Positions 1 through 11,470 of a stretch of 64,000 bases of DNA are shown piece after piece (the stretch's first letter is position 1; each line of letters opens with the position of its first letter). The stretch lies in assembly GCA_025174535.1 (NCBI GenBank), contig JALBUN010000009.1:1-64000 (forward strand), read 5' to 3'. The notes beneath the pieces were generated by a model. That model searched no databases, had not been told where the DNA came from, and saw nothing but the letters and a program-made list of their open reading frames with translations. This DNA comes from Cantharellus purpuraceus (taxonomy: Eukaryota; Basidiomycota; Agaricomycetes; Cantharellales; Hydnaceae). Both the position numbers and the translations under genes were made by a program.

Positions 1-335
1 ATTTGACAATCACATGATAAAAAAACTTTTAGTAAGATTGAAACATATGATAAAAGAAATGATGTGGATACTGATAATATGTGATGTCATGGGGAAAAAC
101 TTTTTATAGAGAAAGGAGTTTTTACCCGTTTGACTTGAGGTTTATGACGAATGAAAATCATCATAATACCTCCCTTTTTGAGTAGTAGCCACCCCTGTAG
201 AATGAAAGGATGGCTCACAAAATAAAATCGAAAAACACCTCCTCCTCATCCCTTAATCAAAAAATTCCCAAACTTTTCACAACTTTTCCTTATCATAAAA
301 CTCCCCCTTCTTGCTCCAATAGATTGTAATATTAC
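1..335. other. Unassigned A/T-rich sequence left of Copia-1 gag
   Basis: No coding region is recognisable here. The Copia gag frame that is clear from about 336 meets a TAA at 327-329 and unrelated residues before that. The gag has therefore been cut by decay or by another insertion whose far end lies outside the window. The stretch is A/T-rich with short A runs. I see no LTR end or target-site duplication. Confidence 0.4.
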
Positions 336-722
336 TTGAATAAATTCTTAACAATATCCATGTCTGCTAGGCATGCAAATGTCAAGCTCCAACCCGCTGT
401 CATAGTCGAGTCACTACTTGATGAATTTGACCGACTCTCCATTGAGGAACGACAACTCAAATCAACAGAGAATGCACTCACATCCAAAGGGAAAGGACGC
501 AACCAAGGGAATGGCGCAAACCAAGGATCCAATGGCTCAAAGTCAGATGTGGAATGCTGGAACTGTGGCAAGAAAGGGCACATCAGATCAGAGTGCAGGT
601 CCAAGAAGAAAAAGGGCAAGGCTATGGATGGCAAGAAAAGTGAATCGTCCAATGTGGTGGCCAGCAATGATGACCACACATTTACTATGACATTTGCTGG
701 AGAGGAGCTATCATGCCCAAAC
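336..722 (+). pseudogene. Copia-1 gag C-terminal fragment with zinc knuckle
   Basis: This is the end of the gag (capsid/nucleocapsid) region of a Ty1/Copia retrotransposon. It shows a gag-type stretch (ESLLDEFDRLSIEERQ), then a basic region with a CCHC zinc knuckle, CWNCGKKGHIRSEC (C-x2-C-x4-H-x4-C), then a lysine-rich tail. The frame runs into LTR-A copy 1 at 723. If the LTR and one TSD copy are skipped, the frame continues directly into the protease region at 2122. The first part of gag is missing, so this is a remnant and not a gene. Confidence 0.8.
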
Positions 723-2121
723 TGTTTTGGAACCCACAAAATTATGGTGTTAGGGCAAACTCTAAATCACCACAATTCCATGAATGAACAGCTGAGAAGA
801 ATATCAAATCCTACTGCAGCACAACTCCAGAAACAATTTAACATTTGTACTTTGGTTACAATCCGTTGTAATGGTCAATGCAGACGATACGCAGGAAGGT
901 AATATGTTTCTTAGCAGCAGGGAATGAATAAGACTTCCAGAGTCTAGAGTTCACGGATGCTTAGGGGTCCAGATATTCCAAAAAGAGGGGAATGCACTTA
1001 GAGGCTAGAGGAAGTAGGTGGATGAATCCGACCGTCCAACCAGTGACACTCTGAAGCGGGTAACAGCAATGTGTGAAGTAGTCTAGCAACTGCTTCACAC
1101 GAGTTCAAGATTCTAATGCTCTGCAAAGGCAGTACACACTAGTAACTTAAACAAGAGCACTAATGGCAGGACTATCGACAGACAATCTCACCCTGTAGAT
1201 TTGTAGTCATGTGAGGTAGATACTACACTCATGTCCAAAGCAGGACAATCACTACTTCAAGTGCAATTGAATACAGTTACACAACTGTAAGCGACCCTTG
1301 AACTGGACAATCAACAGTTACTGAGATATAGAGGATGACACTGTATGTCACTCTAGTCACACTGATGTGCAAATGACAGGGTAGAAATGGTTATTGATTT
1401 CAGAGGCAGAATGGCCTCCTTTTATATTGTATTTACAGGAGCTGACTAATACTACTGGAAACTTCTACCTATTAATAGATGGAAACTACTGGAGCTAATG
1501 GAATATGTGAGAAGGGGGTGGAAGTTTCCTAGCCAATGAGCTGCTTGGATTTGCTCTGACTCATGGCATAAGTCATGGATGGAGTCATAGTATGAGTAAT
1601 CACAGGAGTCATGGTATGAGTCATGGAAGGAGTCATAGCATGAGTCATGGCAGAAGTCATTGCATGAGTCACCATTATCCAAATAACTCGGTCAATACTT
1701 CATTTCCCAGGCTGATCAGGACAGCTATGGGTAGGCACAGCTTACTCTCCACTGAAAATGGAGTCAGGAGGTGCAGTGGTTGTGAAGATATTGAGCATTT
1801 ACTGGCAGTGGTGACCAGATTGAGTCAGAGATTGAAATGAGTCAAGATCAGGTGACTCTGCTGACTTTGAAGCTGCTGACATCTGCGAAGGTTTGTGGGT
1901 CCATGTGGGTCCCAAACTTCACCCAGCAGAACAACAAGGTTGTGGACTCATTTCTGCATGGAAAATTCCCAAAAAAATATGAAAAAATAGAGAATATTTG
2001 AAGGGCCCTGAATCAAGAGAAAGCAGCACATATATGCTGATATTTTGAGGCCATGAAGCAAAATTGTACAGTTTTGGGACTTTAAACAAGATCTTTTTAA
2101 GGGAAAACCAGTTCCCATACA
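723..2121 (-). mobile_element. Solo LTR, family LTR-A, copy 1 (inverted)
   Basis: This 1399-bp LTR lies on the minus strand. In its own orientation it begins TGTATGGGAACTGG and ends GGTTCCAAAACA, so it has TG...CA ends. It is flanked by the 5-bp duplication CAAAC at 718-722 and 2122-2126. It contains a TATAAAAGG box and a degenerate minisatellite of ATGACTC-type units near 1560-1670. It interrupts Copia-1 between gag and protease in the opposite orientation. Only an LTR is present, so it is a solo LTR left by LTR-LTR recombination. Confidence 0.9.
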
Positions 2122-4812
2122 CAAACACAAGACTCACAGGACAGGGATTCAATGTGTATGACTCAGGTGCATCCAGGCACATGTCACCTGACAAACACTG
2201 ATTCATGCAATTCACTGAGATCAAACCACAGCCTGTCAAAGCAGCTGATAAGACTGTATTCAATGCTATTGGTGTGGGATCCCTACGAGTCATGATACCA
2301 AATGGAAACTGGTCTACAGAGGTCACACTCAAAGATGTACTGTACTGCCCTGACTTAGCGTTCACCCTGATATCCCTTGCATGATGCGATCTTGCAGGCT
2401 ACTTGGCAATGCTGAAGGACAAGAAGTGCTGCATCCAAGATATGTGTGGAATAACTATAGGACTGATCCCACTTGTCAACAGACTGTACCAAGTAGATCA
2501 CCAAGGCCACTTACCAAGTACTGCAAGTGCCACCAGCAAACCAATATCATTGGATGAACTGCACCATCGCATGGGTCACATATCCCCACAGGTTGCAAAA
2601 CAGTTGATATGGGATAAGATTGTCACTGGAATAGACCCGGACATGTCAAGTGAATCTTCTTTTTGCGATGCCTGTGCGAAGGCAAAGTCAGCTAGGAAAC
2701 CCTTACCAAAAGAGCATATCAATGACCACTCCGGCAAACTTGGCAACAAGGTCCACTCAGACATATGGGGACCAGCAAAACCCAGAAGCTATAACTGAAA
2801 GGAGTACTTTGTCAGCTTTACGGATGACCATACACGGTGGACACACCTAAATACCATAGAGAAGAAGAGCGAGACACTGAAATGCTATACTGAATATGAG
2901 GCCTGGATGGAAACACAGCATGGGGTCAGGATTAAATGGCTGCAAAGTGACTGAGGAGGAGAGTACTTATCTAGTGAGTTCACAGCACACCTGAAGTCAA
3001 AGGGAATGGTGAGGAGCCTTACCATACATGACACCCCCGAAGAGAACAGTGTGGCAGAGAGATTGAACCACACCCTCCTGGAGCACGCATGTGCCATGTT
3101 GATGGCCGCCAACCTACCAAAAACCCTATGGCCAGAGACGGTCCACCATGCAGTCTGGCTCAAGAACCGCACTGCTACATATGCATTAAACAGGAAGACT
3201 CCATTTGAGATGGTATACAAACACATACCTGACCTCACCAGATTGCCAGAATGGGGCACACAAGTCCATGTGCTCTGCTCAGACCAAGGGAAGCTGGAGC
3301 AGAGAACTGAAGAAGGACGCTGGATGGGTTATAGTGGTGAGAGCAAAGGGCACCAAAATTACTTACCTGCATTGCGCTAAATAAGCATTGAGCATAATGT
3401 AACCTTCAATGGCACCAGGATGATTGTGCCCACCAGCCTAGAAGAGGATCCCATCAGTGAGGCCACTGCTGGACAAGAACATGCACCAGAAGTGCCAAAT
3501 CGGAATGGCAAGGACCAGCCAATCCCCGCCACTGACACTCTACCTGAAACCCCAATCTCAATGTCCGATCCAAAAGCGGCTGAAGACAGGAGGTCACTTA
3601 CCGACCCACTTCAGGGATTTGAGAATCCAGAGTCCATACCAGAACAAGGACATGGGCAGCGGGTACGCAAGTCCAGCGCATACATCCATGACATCATGGA
3701 GGGGCAAGGAACAGCCCTCGGGCGGACGAAAGATTCCATGCTCCCACGAGGCATGCCAGCACCAAGGGAGGACCCACCCACTGCTGCTATAGCACACAGT
3801 CATGCAGAAGATGAGGCAGAGATTGAGGGGGAGTCTGACCCACCATTTGAGGTAGCAATGGCAGCGATGGTGGCACACACCATCACAGATGACCTGCAGG
3901 ACATCAACAATGCATGATCCTGAGACAACTGGCCTGAATGGGACAAATCAATTAGAAACGAGCTTGATCAGCATCAACACATGCGCACCTGGGAACTAGT
4001 TGAACCCTCCAAAGGTGCCAACATTGTCAGCAGCAGGATGGTCCTAAAGTACAAGCGGGATGCAGAGGGAGATATAGCAAGCTGAAAGAGCAGGTTCATT
4101 GTGCAAGGGTTCTCACAGGTGGAAGGCATTGATTACCATGAGACATTCTCTCTGATGGCAAAGCTGACCGCAATACACATCATCTGTGCCATAGCTGCAT
4201 GGAACAATTGGGAAATTAAACAAACAGATGTGGATGGAGCATACCTCAATGCCCCACTCAAGGAGATGATATATATGCAACAGCCAAGAGGCTACAAGAT
4301 CCCTGGTGAAGAGCACAAGGTCTGCCTGTTGCAACGCGTGATCTATGGTCTAAAGCAAGCAGGAAGAGAGTGGTATGAGTTATTAACCGGCATCATGTAT
4401 GAACTAGGGTTCTCACAATGCAAAGTCGAGCACACCGTGTTCTTCAAACATACCTCCTCAGACAGCATCATCATTGTGGCGGATATAGATGACCTCACAA
4501 TGGCCGGAAGCAGCAGACTGGTGATCCAGGAATTCAAGGATCAGCTGCATTCAAGGTTCAAGATAAAGGACTTAGGCGACTTACGATGGCTACTGGGGAT
4601 CAAGATCGAACGGGACCGCCATGTATGCATGATATCTTTCTTGCAGAAAGCCTACATCATGAAAGTGTTAGAGAGATTTGGAATGGAGAATGCGAGATCA
4701 CCCACATTGCCACTCAACCTGCACAGCAAGTTGAGCTTGGGTCAGTGCCCATCCACACCATGAGAGCACAAAGACATGCGAGGGGTACCATACCAAGAAG
4801 CCATTGGGTCCC
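2122..4812 (+). pseudogene. Copia-1 protease, integrase and first part of reverse transcriptase, decayed
   Basis: The middle of a Ty1/Copia polyprotein is readable in order. The aspartic protease motif YDSGASRHMSP is near 2153-2185. The GAG-pre-integrase zinc region has HHRMGH and later CDACAKAK near 2560-2700. The integrase core reads HSDIWGPA, then QSD-stop-GGEY near 2945, then a stretch ending near 3380. A Pro/Glu-rich linker spans 3420-3917 and the RVT_2 reverse transcriptase starts near 4000. In-frame TGA codons interrupt it near 2205, 2383, 2796, 2953, 3915 and 4082, plus a TAA near 3378. The catalytic box, normally YVDD, reads DIDD near 4480. Inactive. Confidence 0.85.
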
Positions 4813-6266
4813 TGTATGGGAACTGGTTTTCCCTTAAAAAGATCTTGTTTAAAGTCCCAAAACTGTACAATTCCGCTTGATGGCCTTAAAATATCAGCAT
4901 ATATCTGCTGCTTTCTCTTGATTCAGGGCCATTCAAATATTCTCTATTTTTTCATATTTTTTTGGGAATTTTCCATGCAGAAATGAGTCTACAAACTTAT
5001 TGTTCTGCTGGGCGAAGTTTTGGGACCCACATGGACCCACAAACCTTCGCAGATGTCAGCAGCCTCAAAGTCAGCCGGAGTCACCTGGACAACTGACTCA
5101 TTGTCGATCACATGACTCATTTCAATCTCCGACTCAATCTGGTCACCACTGCCAGTAAATGCTCAATATCTTCGCAACCACTGCACCTCCTGACTCCATT
5201 TTCAGTGGAGAGTTCAATAGAAGCCATGCCTACCCATAGCTGTGCTAATCAGCCTGGGAAACGAAGTATTGACCGAGTTATTTGAGTAATGGTGACTCAT
5301 GCAATGACTCCTGCCATGACTCATGCTATGACTCCTTCCATGACTCATACCATGACTCCTGTGATTACTCATACTATGACTCCTGCTCTGAGTCACACTA
5401 TGACTCCATCCATGACTCATGCCATGAGTCAGAGCAAATCCAAGCAGCTCATTGGCTAGGAAACTTCCACCCCCTTCTCACATATTCCATTAGCTTCCAG
5501 TAGTTTCCATCTATTAATAGGTAGAAGTTTCCAGTAGTATTAGTCAGCTCCTGTAAATACAATATAAAAGGAGCCCATTCTGCCTCTGAATAAAAAAACC
5601 ATTTCTACCCCATCATTTGCACATCAGTGTGACTAGAGTGACATACAGTGTCATCCTCTATATCTCAGTAACTGTTGATTGTCCAGTTCAAGGGTCGCTT
5701 ACAGTTGTGTAACTGTATTCAATTGCACTCGAAGTAGTGATTGTCCTGCTTTGGGCGTGAGTGTAGTATCTACCTCGCGTGACTACGAATCTACAGGGTG
5801 AGATTGTCTGTCGATAGTCCTGCCATTAGTGCTCTTGTTTAAGTTACTAGTGTGTACTGCCTTTGCAGAGCATTAGAATCTTGAACTCGTGTGAAGCAGT
5901 TGCTAGACTACTTCACACATTGCTGTTACCCGCTTCAGAGTGTCACTGGTTGGACGGTCGGATTCATCCACCTACTTCCTCTAGCCTCTAAGTGCATTCC
6001 CCTCTTTTTGGAATATCTGGACCCCTAAGCGTCCGTGAACTCTAGACTCTGGAAGTCTTATTCATTCCCTACTGCTAAGAAACGTATTACCTTCCTGCGT
6101 ATCGTCTGCATTGACCATTACAACGGATTGTAACCAAAGTACAAACGTTAAATCGTTTCTGGAGTTGTGCTGCAGTAGGATTTGATATTCTTCTCAGCTG
6201 TTCATTCATGGAATTGTGGTGATTTAGAGTTTGCCCTAACACCATAATTTTGCGGGTTCCAAAACA
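4813..6266 (+). mobile_element. Solo LTR, family LTR-A, copy 2
   Basis: A 1454-bp LTR with TG...CA ends is flanked by the 5-bp duplication GTCCC at 4808-4812 and 6267-6271. A TATA box (TATAAAAG) lies at about 5563. The ATGACTC-type minisatellite lies at about 5282-5440. Deleting the LTR and one GTCCC rejoins the Copia-1 frame exactly inside the conserved region between reverse transcriptase and RNase H. That confirms both ends to the base. Confidence 0.93.
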
Positions 6267-6942
6267 GTCCCTAATGTATGCAGCGTTAGGAATGCGTCCT
6301 GACATTGCGTTCATGGTGATGCACCTGTCCCAATTCATGCAAAACCCAGGGAGACTGCATTGGGAGTCAATCAAAAGAGTCCTCCAATACCTGAAAGTGA
6401 CAGCTGAATACAAGCTGGTGATTGGTGGAAAAGGTCACTTTACCTAGGCAAAACCGGAGCTGCAAGGACAAAATGGCCTTGAGGGTTTCACTGACATGGA
6501 TGGGAGTACACAGGAGCACTGGTGTGCAATCTTGGGATATGTATTCTTGATTGACGGTGGCGCCGTGTCCTGGAGTTCAAAGAAGCAGTCAATTGTCATA
6601 TTGTCTACCACTGAAGCAGAATATGTGGCCTCTACGCATGCTGCGAAGGAAGCCCTATGGATCCAGATGTTCCTATCTGACATCATGTGTCCACTTGAAC
6701 AACTGACCATGATGTACTGTGATAGTCAGTCAGCGATTGTGATATCCAAGGATGACCGCTACCACTCACGGACGAAACATATTGATATCCGTTACCATTT
6801 CATTCGCAATGTGGTACAGAGGGATCTCATATCCATTCACTACTGCGCTATGAGTGACATGGCAGCCGACATGCTCACAAAGCCCCTTGCGGCACCCACG
6901 CTCAACCACTTGGCCAGACTTGTAGGAGTGGGTTGGGCTTAA
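6267..6942 (+). pseudogene. Copia-1 RNase H and C-terminus
   Basis: This is the C-terminal part of the Copia-1 polyprotein. It begins in the motif MRPDIAF, followed by HLSQFMQNPG. One in-frame TAG lies near 6446. The RNase H domain is then readable with WSSKKQSIV, LSTTEAEYVA and CDSQSAI, and the end has RTKHIDIRYHFIR and MLTKPLAAP, which is typical of Copia C-termini. The frame ends with a natural TAA at 6940-6942, next to the polypurine tract. It cannot function alone because upstream parts are broken. Confidence 0.85.
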
Positions 6943-6949
6943 GGAGGAG
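6941..6949 (+). other. Polypurine tract of Copia-1
   Basis: The purine run AAGGAGGAG sits directly before the TG that opens the 3' LTR. This is the expected place and composition for the plus-strand primer of reverse transcription. It overlaps the stop codon of the polyprotein. Confidence 0.75.
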
Positions 6950-7159
6950 TGTTGGGAATGTGGCCATTATGTAAGCCCATATGATGGTCTGTGCACTCAG
7001 CACCTGCTGCCTGGCAGGATATATAAATGTGTAGAAGTTTTCACTCCACCTCAGTGAAGGAATATCACTGAGGTGGTATGTAGTCATTTTACTTATGATA
7101 GATTAGTATTAACGTACACTAGTTATCACGGGAGTCCATCGTGCATTGGTTGCTACACA
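6950..7159 (+). mobile_element. 3' LTR of Copia-1
   Basis: A short LTR of about 210 bp starts TGTTGGGAATGTGG right after the polypurine tract and ends near GCTACACA. It holds a TATA-like ATATATAAATG at about 7019-7029 and a strong hairpin downstream. The 5' LTR is not in the window, so the element cannot be dated. The 3' boundary is placed by the CA end and is less certain than the 5' boundary. Confidence 0.7.
7046..7076. repeat. Perfect 12-bp hairpin in the Copia-1 LTR
   Basis: CCACCTCAGTGA at 7046-7057 is repeated inverted as TCACTGAGGTGG at 7065-7076 around a 7-nt loop. It lies about 20 bp downstream of the TATA-like box, so transcripts starting in the LTR could carry it near their 5' end. 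Confidence 0.8.
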
Positions 7160-8044
7160 ATCGACTGTGTTCCAAGAGGAATTGCTTGATATCTTCAGAA
7201 TAATTATGTCACAAGAATTTCATGTCCATCAGCTTGTTAACCCTACCCATGTGTTTTGCTTTGTCAATCATTCCACTTACAAACTCCCTGTGCCTGCTTT
7301 GCTCCTCAATTATTATTATTTTTTGTTTGTTTCTTTTCTCACTTGTGTTGGATCACTCTCTGTGTCATATTAATAGTCAAATAGTCCCTCTGCAACCCCC
7401 CATCCCTTTCTTTCCTTGCTACTTTCTTTTTCATGCATGTATGCACGTCATGTCAGTGTCATTCATGGCATAGTCATTGTAGTCATTGGGGTGTTTTTAT
7501 GGTGCTCAGGTGTTTTCATGGTGCTTGGGGGTTTTTTTTTTTTTTTTTGTGTCTCATACATCAGTGCAACTATATAGACTGGTCCACTTAGTGGGAGGCC
7601 TTGAGGCCTGGGGGGCTTGAAGCAGTTTTTTGTTTTGTTTTTTAAATAGAGGGTGGTCATGGTTGGTCTGAGTTGAGGGGACACATATGATATGCCGGTG
7701 ATTCAGACAATGTGATTCTGTGATATATATCCTATAGATGGGGCATGAAAGCTTCAAATGCAAGAACCATGCTCTTGGGCTGAAATTTGGATATGTTGTT
7801 CTACTCTTCCTTCTGAATAGAATCACCAATTTTTATAAAAATTGGCAGACCAGTTCTTGAGAAAATAATGTGTGAAGTTGGCCAGAAGGGGATTGTGCTA
7901 AAGATATCCTAGAGCTCCAAAACTTTTCACCCAGCTTCACATAGTATATATAATAGTAGGACAAGTGTCAAATGGCCATGATCTGTCTTGGTTGTTCAGA
8001 CACATGCACAGGAGGTGGCCAAGCAGGCATGTGACAGGATATAG
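7160..8044. other. Gene-poor stretch
   Basis: No coding frame here resembles a known family. A T run of about 18 bases lies near 7531-7549. The only open frames are short and overlap on both strands without conserved motifs. Confidence 0.5.
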
Positions 8045-8370
8045 TTCTAGGATTACAATCTCTTGTTCCCATCATTGTTTCAGATATATAATTATGGATA
8101 TGGGATTAGTTTACATTTTTCCTTGAAATAGAGGAGATCATGATTAACACTCCTCATGACCAGGATGTGCTAGAGCTGGAAAACCTTCCATCCAGGCTGA
8201 TATATAAGATGCAAAGGTGAAGGGGACAGGTTTGTTGAACAGGTGTGGAGGAGGTGATGAAGGAGGAACATGACTAGAAACGGCTCTATGATTATAATCT
8301 CTTGTCCCCAGCATTGTTTGAGGTATGTAATTATGGGTATAGGATTAGTTCATGTTTTTCCTTAGATTAG
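8045..8370. repeat. Pair of diverged ~85-bp direct repeats
   Basis: The segment at about 8045-8134 recurs at about 8284-8370. Both contain a core like ATTATGG(A/G)TAT(A/G)GGATTAGT preceded by ATCTCTTGT. Spacing is about 240 bp. The copies differ at many positions, so the duplication is old. No coding function is apparent. Confidence 0.65.
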
Positions 8371-9941
8371 ATGTCACCACTCTTTGCTCTCCTCCTCTGT
8401 ACCAGGATAGATATCATATGGATCCTCACTGCTGGTATGAGTGTTCTGGGAGCACAGGGAGGGAGATGGGCTGTTTCTGTATTGGACCTGGGGTTTATTC
8501 TTGACTGGAGGTTTCCTTGCATTTTTGACCTTTGTTGATTTTCTCTGCTGTTTTTTGGCGAGCTTTTTTGCTTGTTTTTCTCTATGCTTGACAAGTTTGA
8601 CAGAGATGCCAAGATGTTCTTCTTGAAGATGTGCTGAGATGTGGGTATTTGAAGCAACAATCCTTTTGTTGGGAAGACGAGAGGTGATGTTATAACCAAG
8701 GCTGACCTCTGATATCTTGTACAATAGAGGATTGGCAACAAATTTGGGCCCAGTCTTGGTTTGGTTGAGAGTCCACAACATGCCAGCACAACTGGGAGCA
8801 TCAAGAAGTGCATCTGGAAGGCACTAGATGTTTACAAAGATAAGCTCCAAGGTGGTGTGAAGCCTTGCCTCTTCCTCTGCACCAAATTCAGAAAGGATTT
8901 TGTGATAGGAAGAGATATAGCCATGGTTCCAGAGCTGTTTCCATGCTGAATATGGTGTATGGGAGTCTGGAAGGGGAAAAAACACAGAGAGCCTTTGAGC
9001 AAAACCCTGTTCCCAATGGCCACCTGGAAGACTAGGCCAGTGATGCTTGACAGAAATGAGGGTGGGATCATGAAAGGAGGCTATGATGCTGTCCACAGAC
9101 CAGATGTCCATGGCCTCCATAAGAGTGTCTGGATTGGGATAGTCTCCCAGGAGATAGCTGTCTGTGAGGGTGAGCCAATAGTCTCTGGTGAATTGGACAA
9201 AGAGATGTGCAGTGGCATCATGATCATAAAAGACCCAATTCCAGGCTGGCCTTCTCATGAGCAAGCAAGGGTTCCATGCCAAACACATGGTGATAGCCTG
9301 CTAGGAGGGCTTGAGACCAAGGGGATATTCTGCAGTAGGGATCTGAAGGACAGAGAGTGGTTTGGCCCTCTTTCTAGCTCCAGTGGCAGCGATGGTCTGA
9401 CAAGTGAGTTCATTGTCTGAAGAGTCTATCTCCCTGACATTGCCTGTGTGATGGTCCAGTGATTGTAAAAAGAAGATGCCAAAGCACTGGCTGGAGGGGA
9501 TATACTAGATGCTTTGCAGAGAAATGGAGACATGTGCAGGGACATTCTTGGGCATGGTGAAGATGCAGCAAATGAGATACATGATGAGACATGTCATGGT
9601 GGCAGCATTACGAGGTTTGTGCTTGATGACCCACATCTGAAGGTGTTTAAGCTCCTGCATATGGCTGACCCAAAAGGCAAACCAGACTTGAGACTTGATC
9701 CAAATCATAGGCTGAGATTGGAGGAATTAGTATGCCTAGAGAGCCAGGTGAGCAGCGAGTAAAGACAATGGATGACAGAAACAGACCTTTTCATTGGCAT
9801 GAGGGAGAATGTCCAAAATGGCATGCAGGCTACCCCTGAGCTCATCCCTGACACCATAGGCATGAGACTTGGCATTCTGATATCTGGCAACAAAGCCTGA
9901 GATGCACTTGTGGAAGGTGGGGTTGCCAGCATAGGCATCAC
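8367..9941 (-). pseudogene. Decayed reading frame of unknown protein
   Basis: Three stretches on the minus strand read as consecutive pieces of one coding sequence separated by stops and frameshifts: 9941 to about 9505, 9288 to 8824, and 8781 to 8374. The middle part (about 154 codons) is rich in Trp, His and Tyr (for example DNPWVFYD-like and SLPGGHWEQGF segments). The last part has a long basic Lys/Arg/Gln region (KLVKHREKQAKKLAKKQQ) and a Ser/Thr-rich end. I do not recognise the family. Lack of a start, multiple stops and the transposon-rich setting suggest a remnant of a mobile element or captured gene. Confidence 0.35.
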
Positions 9942-9957
9942 TGTCTATCGCTTGTGA

Positions 9958-11470
9958 GACTTAGAAACCTGATGCCTTGCGAGTCCTGTGAGCTAAGGTG
10001 CTGCAATTGCTTTGGATAAACATCTTGTCAGTACTTTTGTGCATTTGAGGTGTGCACTTTTCTATTCCCAATTGCTTTGAAAGGCATAGGTTTCTAGCGT
10101 TTCAGGTCTCTCCTTCCTTTGCCACAGGTTGTAATAGTTTGGTCTGAAGATTCATCCAAGCTCATGATGGGAAACATACAGCAATCCCCCCTCCAGCAGT
10201 AGACGAACCGCCACAGTCTCTGAAATGATGAGGGCATTATCCTTCAAATGCTCGAGTGATACACTACAACCATGCAAGAGCTGCTTTGGTGGCATTGGTC
10301 ATTTGTGTATGGTTCCTTTACTGATGTCGAGTCATGGGTGAACAGCGATCTATGAATAGGAACACTATGTCGCATCAAGACGGACCTGCCATCCCATTTA
10401 GTGAGGGCCCTTGTCTTACAATTTTTCTCCTCCCTGAATCGACACTTCAGGCTCTATCACTGGCGTACTGTGTGTTGTTCCAGTTTATAATGACTTCAAC
10501 TTCTTCAGGGCCACTTGACCCATAATGCACGGCACGTTGCTGGTCTAGAAGGTCAAAGCAGCTTTGCCTCGTCGAGTTGCTATTGTGGGAAGGTCTTCCA
10601 GCAACAACTAGCCCATGGTAACTATAGCTACACAAAGGATATACATGGTGGGTCAATTCCATTCCAAGGTGCCAGAATTAAGACATAACTGACAGCCCCA
10701 GTTTCAGGCTGCTTCTGGCCTGTGGAGAATGTTTTTAGTTAATTGTGCTGCATGATTAGGACATGCAACATGTTCTTCTCACCCTTGCTAAATGTTGCTG
10801 ACACCACTTGACCCCATGCCTTCTCTGCCCCTATTTCTCCTCTGGGTTTGACCTCTTGGTCTTCCGTCCAGAGCTTTCAGAAGTCGGCCTGTTTATCTTC
10901 ATGCTTTCACATGTTCCATCATCATGTTTCTCACTTTCATCATATATCACTTGCAAAGCCTCCATGACATTTCTCTGCATAACGAATATTAAAACACGAA
11001 CGCATCACCAGGAATGCTGTTGAGTTTGCATTCTAGGAAAGGATTGGAAGGTTGCCATTGACCAGAGCTTCTGTTATAAACTCCCTTCTCTGCAGTGAAG
11101 CGACCTAGCTTGCCAAAAAGGCATGCAAGGTGAAAGACAGCATGATGCACTAGTGTGAATGATGCGGTTGATGACAACATGGATAGATTATGTTCAGTGT
11201 GAAGATCAGGAAGGATGGAGTATGGCTATATATATATTTGTGTGTGTATGTAGTACAATGTGTTGCCCTTAAAGAGACCAAGGAAAAGACGAAACCACCA
11301 ATGATATGGTGTTGAATGTAGAGTCGCGATCATGCAACAAACAAGCGGTCGACGTATTCGACGTAAAACCAGAGATAATCCCACTACACTACCCGGACAC
11401 AGCTCAACATGCGACGCCATTCCGACCCGGCATCTGAATCAATCCGATATCACCTTCTATCACTCCAACC
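9958..11470. repeat. Duplicated block P, copy 1
   Basis: This stretch is similar over most of its length to 22717-24395. Matching landmarks in the same order include CTTAGAAACCTGATGCC (9961; 22720), ATTATCCTTCAAATGCTCGAG (10240; 23000), CTATAGCTACACAAAGGATA (10623; 23651), a GT-rich microsatellite (11221; 24116) and CGCACATTGTC (11470; 24365). Copy 2 has extra sequence at about 23280-23440 and 23510-23640. Open frames are short in both copies, so I read this as an old segmental duplication of noncoding or decayed DNA. Confidence 0.7.

Noticed and set aside
1452..1840. Open frames with MSHGRSH / DSCHDSC repeats, also at 5214-5503 and 57763-58028
   Set aside because: They are translations, on both strands, of the ATGACTC minisatellite inside LTR-A, not genes.
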